Part shown: positions 4,139 through 5,181 of the stretch, one piece after another
Position numbering within the stretch: position 1 is the first letter of the stretch
How the letters are laid out: each line of letters starts with the position of its first letter
DNA from: CAZKUN01 sp964555935
Lineage (GTDB): Bacteria > Armatimonadota > Zipacnadia > Zipacnadales > VGFC01
Reading direction: 5' to 3'
DNA: 5,181 nucleotides
Assembly: GCA_964555935.1 (NCBI GenBank)
Contig: CAZKUN010000419.1
Location: 1-5,181 of the forward strand
Notes under the pieces: model-generated
The model's database searches: none
What the model saw: only the letters and a program-made list of their open reading frames with translations
Told to the model about the DNA's origin: nothing
Program-made: the position numbers and the translations under genes

Positions 4139-5181
4139 CTACTCCCCCACCACTCGCCGCACCTCAACATTGTCCACATAGAACGTGGTGTCATCCTGAC
4201 CCGGCGATACAAACCCCACCCAGTCCAGCCGATGGAACCCATCTTCACAGGCCAAGCCCGGGAAGACCCTCGGCTCCTCCTCGCCCGGCAGGCTGACGCG
4301 CAGTTCGAACGTGCCATCCCCATCATCCCCCAGGCCGCATTCCACCGCGTAACTCACCCACTCGTCGAGCGGCACCATCATCAGCTCGCCGCCGTCGTGG
4401 ACCAGTTGCCCGCCGGGCATGATCTGCACCGTCGGACCTCGCACGAACGCGCCGGTGTAGTCGCGCCACTGGTAGTAGAACGACGTCGCCGCATCCACCC
4501 TCAAGTCGAGCCGCCCGACCAGGCGTCCGAACTCGTGCCCGGTCCGATAGAAGACATGCGGGTTGAACGGGTGCTCCTGCCCCGGGCCGTCGACGAACTT
4601 CAGGCTGCGCGAGCCTCCGGCCGCCTGCTCGTCGGTCACGCGCGCCGTCATCGTGTCGTTCTCTTCACTCGTCTCCGCGCCAGGCGTCCGGGCGCCCACT
4701 TCGAGACCCTCGAAGTCCTGCACAATCGGGCCCGGCGGCCCGACGAACTTCGCGAATGCGCCGACCAGATCAACCGCGTCCGGCGCGAACGACTTCGCGC
4801 GGAGAGTCGTCGTTTCCGATATCGCGAGCGGGCCACCGTACAGCGCGGACCCCGCCGTCGGCTCTGTGCCGCCCAGCGTGTAGCGGATCTCGGCATTGGC
4901 TGCATCCGACTCGATGGTCACCTCGACCGGCTCGCGCAGTTTCCCGCCCGGCGGGGAAACCAACGTCATGAGCGTGTCGCCGACCAGCCGGTCGCGATAC
5001 GGTTGCTCCAGACCGACCTCGTCCAACGACACGAATGGACCGATCCCCATCTCCGGAGCCGGCGAGCCCTCGGCGAATCGGAATTCGCCCCGGTCGATGT
5101 CCACGAAGAGAGGGTCCGCGTTCTGGCTGTTGGCCTCGATGCCGTGCTCCCGTTCGCGCGTCAGATGGGCCTCGCCCCACG
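4139..5181 (-). CDS. C-terminal part of a right-handed parallel beta-helix protein with Fn3-like and jelly-roll-like domains (5' end outside window)
   Basis: The minus-strand frame is open from the right edge to a TAG at 4141-4139, giving 346 visible residues. An internal GTG at 5104 could be mistaken for the start, but the 25 codons before it are open and carry family sequence (NSQNADPLFVD). Residues 17-45 have the ADPLFVD-(x)-GEFRFAEGSPA-(x)-MGI pattern, the typical end of secreted parallel beta-helix proteins that bind or cleave polysaccharides. Residues about 72-135 fit a chitobiase/beta-hexosaminidase C-terminal or Fn3-associated module: IRYTLGGTEPT, then SALYGGPLAISETTTLRAKSF, with Gly where the common form has Asp in 'DGTEPT'. 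Residues about 153-346 form a beta-rich domain starting DFEGLEVG and ending with FYVDNVEVRR, typical of jelly-roll sugar-binding or LamG-like folds. No anchor or sorting motif is seen at the C-terminus. The protein is probably exported, but its signal peptide and any active site lie outside the window. Confidence 0.8.
   Translation of the reverse strand, partial: WGEAHLTREREHGIEANSQNADPLFVDIDRGEFRFAEGSPAPEMGIGPFVSLDEVGLEQPYRDRLVGDTLMTLVSPPGGKLREPVEVTIESDAANAEIRYTLGGTEPTAGSALYGGPLAISETTTLRAKSFAPDAVDLVGAFAKFVGPPGPIVQDFEGLEVGARTPGAETSEENDTMTARVTDEQAAGGSRSLKFVDGPGQEHPFNPHVFYRTGHEFGRLVGRLDLRVDAATSFYYQWRDYTGAFVRGPTVQIMPGGQLVHDGGELMMVPLDEWVSYAVECGLGDDGDGTFELRVSLPGEEEPRVFPGLACEDGFHRLDWVGFVSPGQDDTTFYVDNVEVRRVVGE

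Overview
The window looks like chromosomal DNA from a GC-rich bacterium. The bacterial signs are strong Shine-Dalgarno sites, a perfect sigma-70-type promoter on a tRNA, and hairpin terminators. The genes at the edges (sugar-isomerase-like TIM-barrel tail, parallel beta-helix protein with extra carbohydrate-type domains, short secreted protein resembling the head of a large glycosidase-like family) suggest a polysaccharide-using lineage such as Armatimonadota, Planctomycetota or a related candidate phylum. That placement is an inference from gene flavour only.

Layout, left to right. (1) The last 46 codons of a plus-strand gene, probably a sugar phosphate isomerase/epimerase-like TIM barrel, then about 220 bases without a gene that hold one perfect 10-bp hairpin. 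(2) A 305-aa plus-strand protein of no family I recognise, with an N-terminal four-cysteine zinc ribbon and a central HEAMH motif typical of zinc metallopeptidases. (3) A strong 12-bp hairpin terminator at 1313-1347 that can serve both this gene and the next element. (4) A minus-strand tRNA-Ala with anticodon CGC, encoded CCA, and its own consensus promoter at 1474-1501. (5) About 370 bases without a gene, ending in two adjacent hairpins next to a strong ribosome binding site. (6) A 524-aa stand-alone FMN-binding glutamate-synthase-family protein beginning at GTG 1916, closed by a GC-rich terminator. (7) A 160-aa secreted protein that looks like only the first domain of a larger glycosidase-like family. 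(8) A minus-strand gene running off the right edge: the C-terminal 346 residues of a parallel beta-helix protein, followed by a chitobiase-type/Fn3-like domain and a jelly-roll-like domain.

No operon or multi-gene system is evident. Each gene is separated from its neighbour by terminator-like structures or by opposite orientation. The most interesting items are the glutamate-synthase-like enzyme, with its unusual N-terminal cysteine cluster and apparent lack of the classical Fe-S signature, the tandem hairpins that put its ribosome binding site in a loop, and the unassigned zinc-ribbon/HExxH protein. I found no mobile element, CRISPR array, integrase, or toxin-antitoxin pair.
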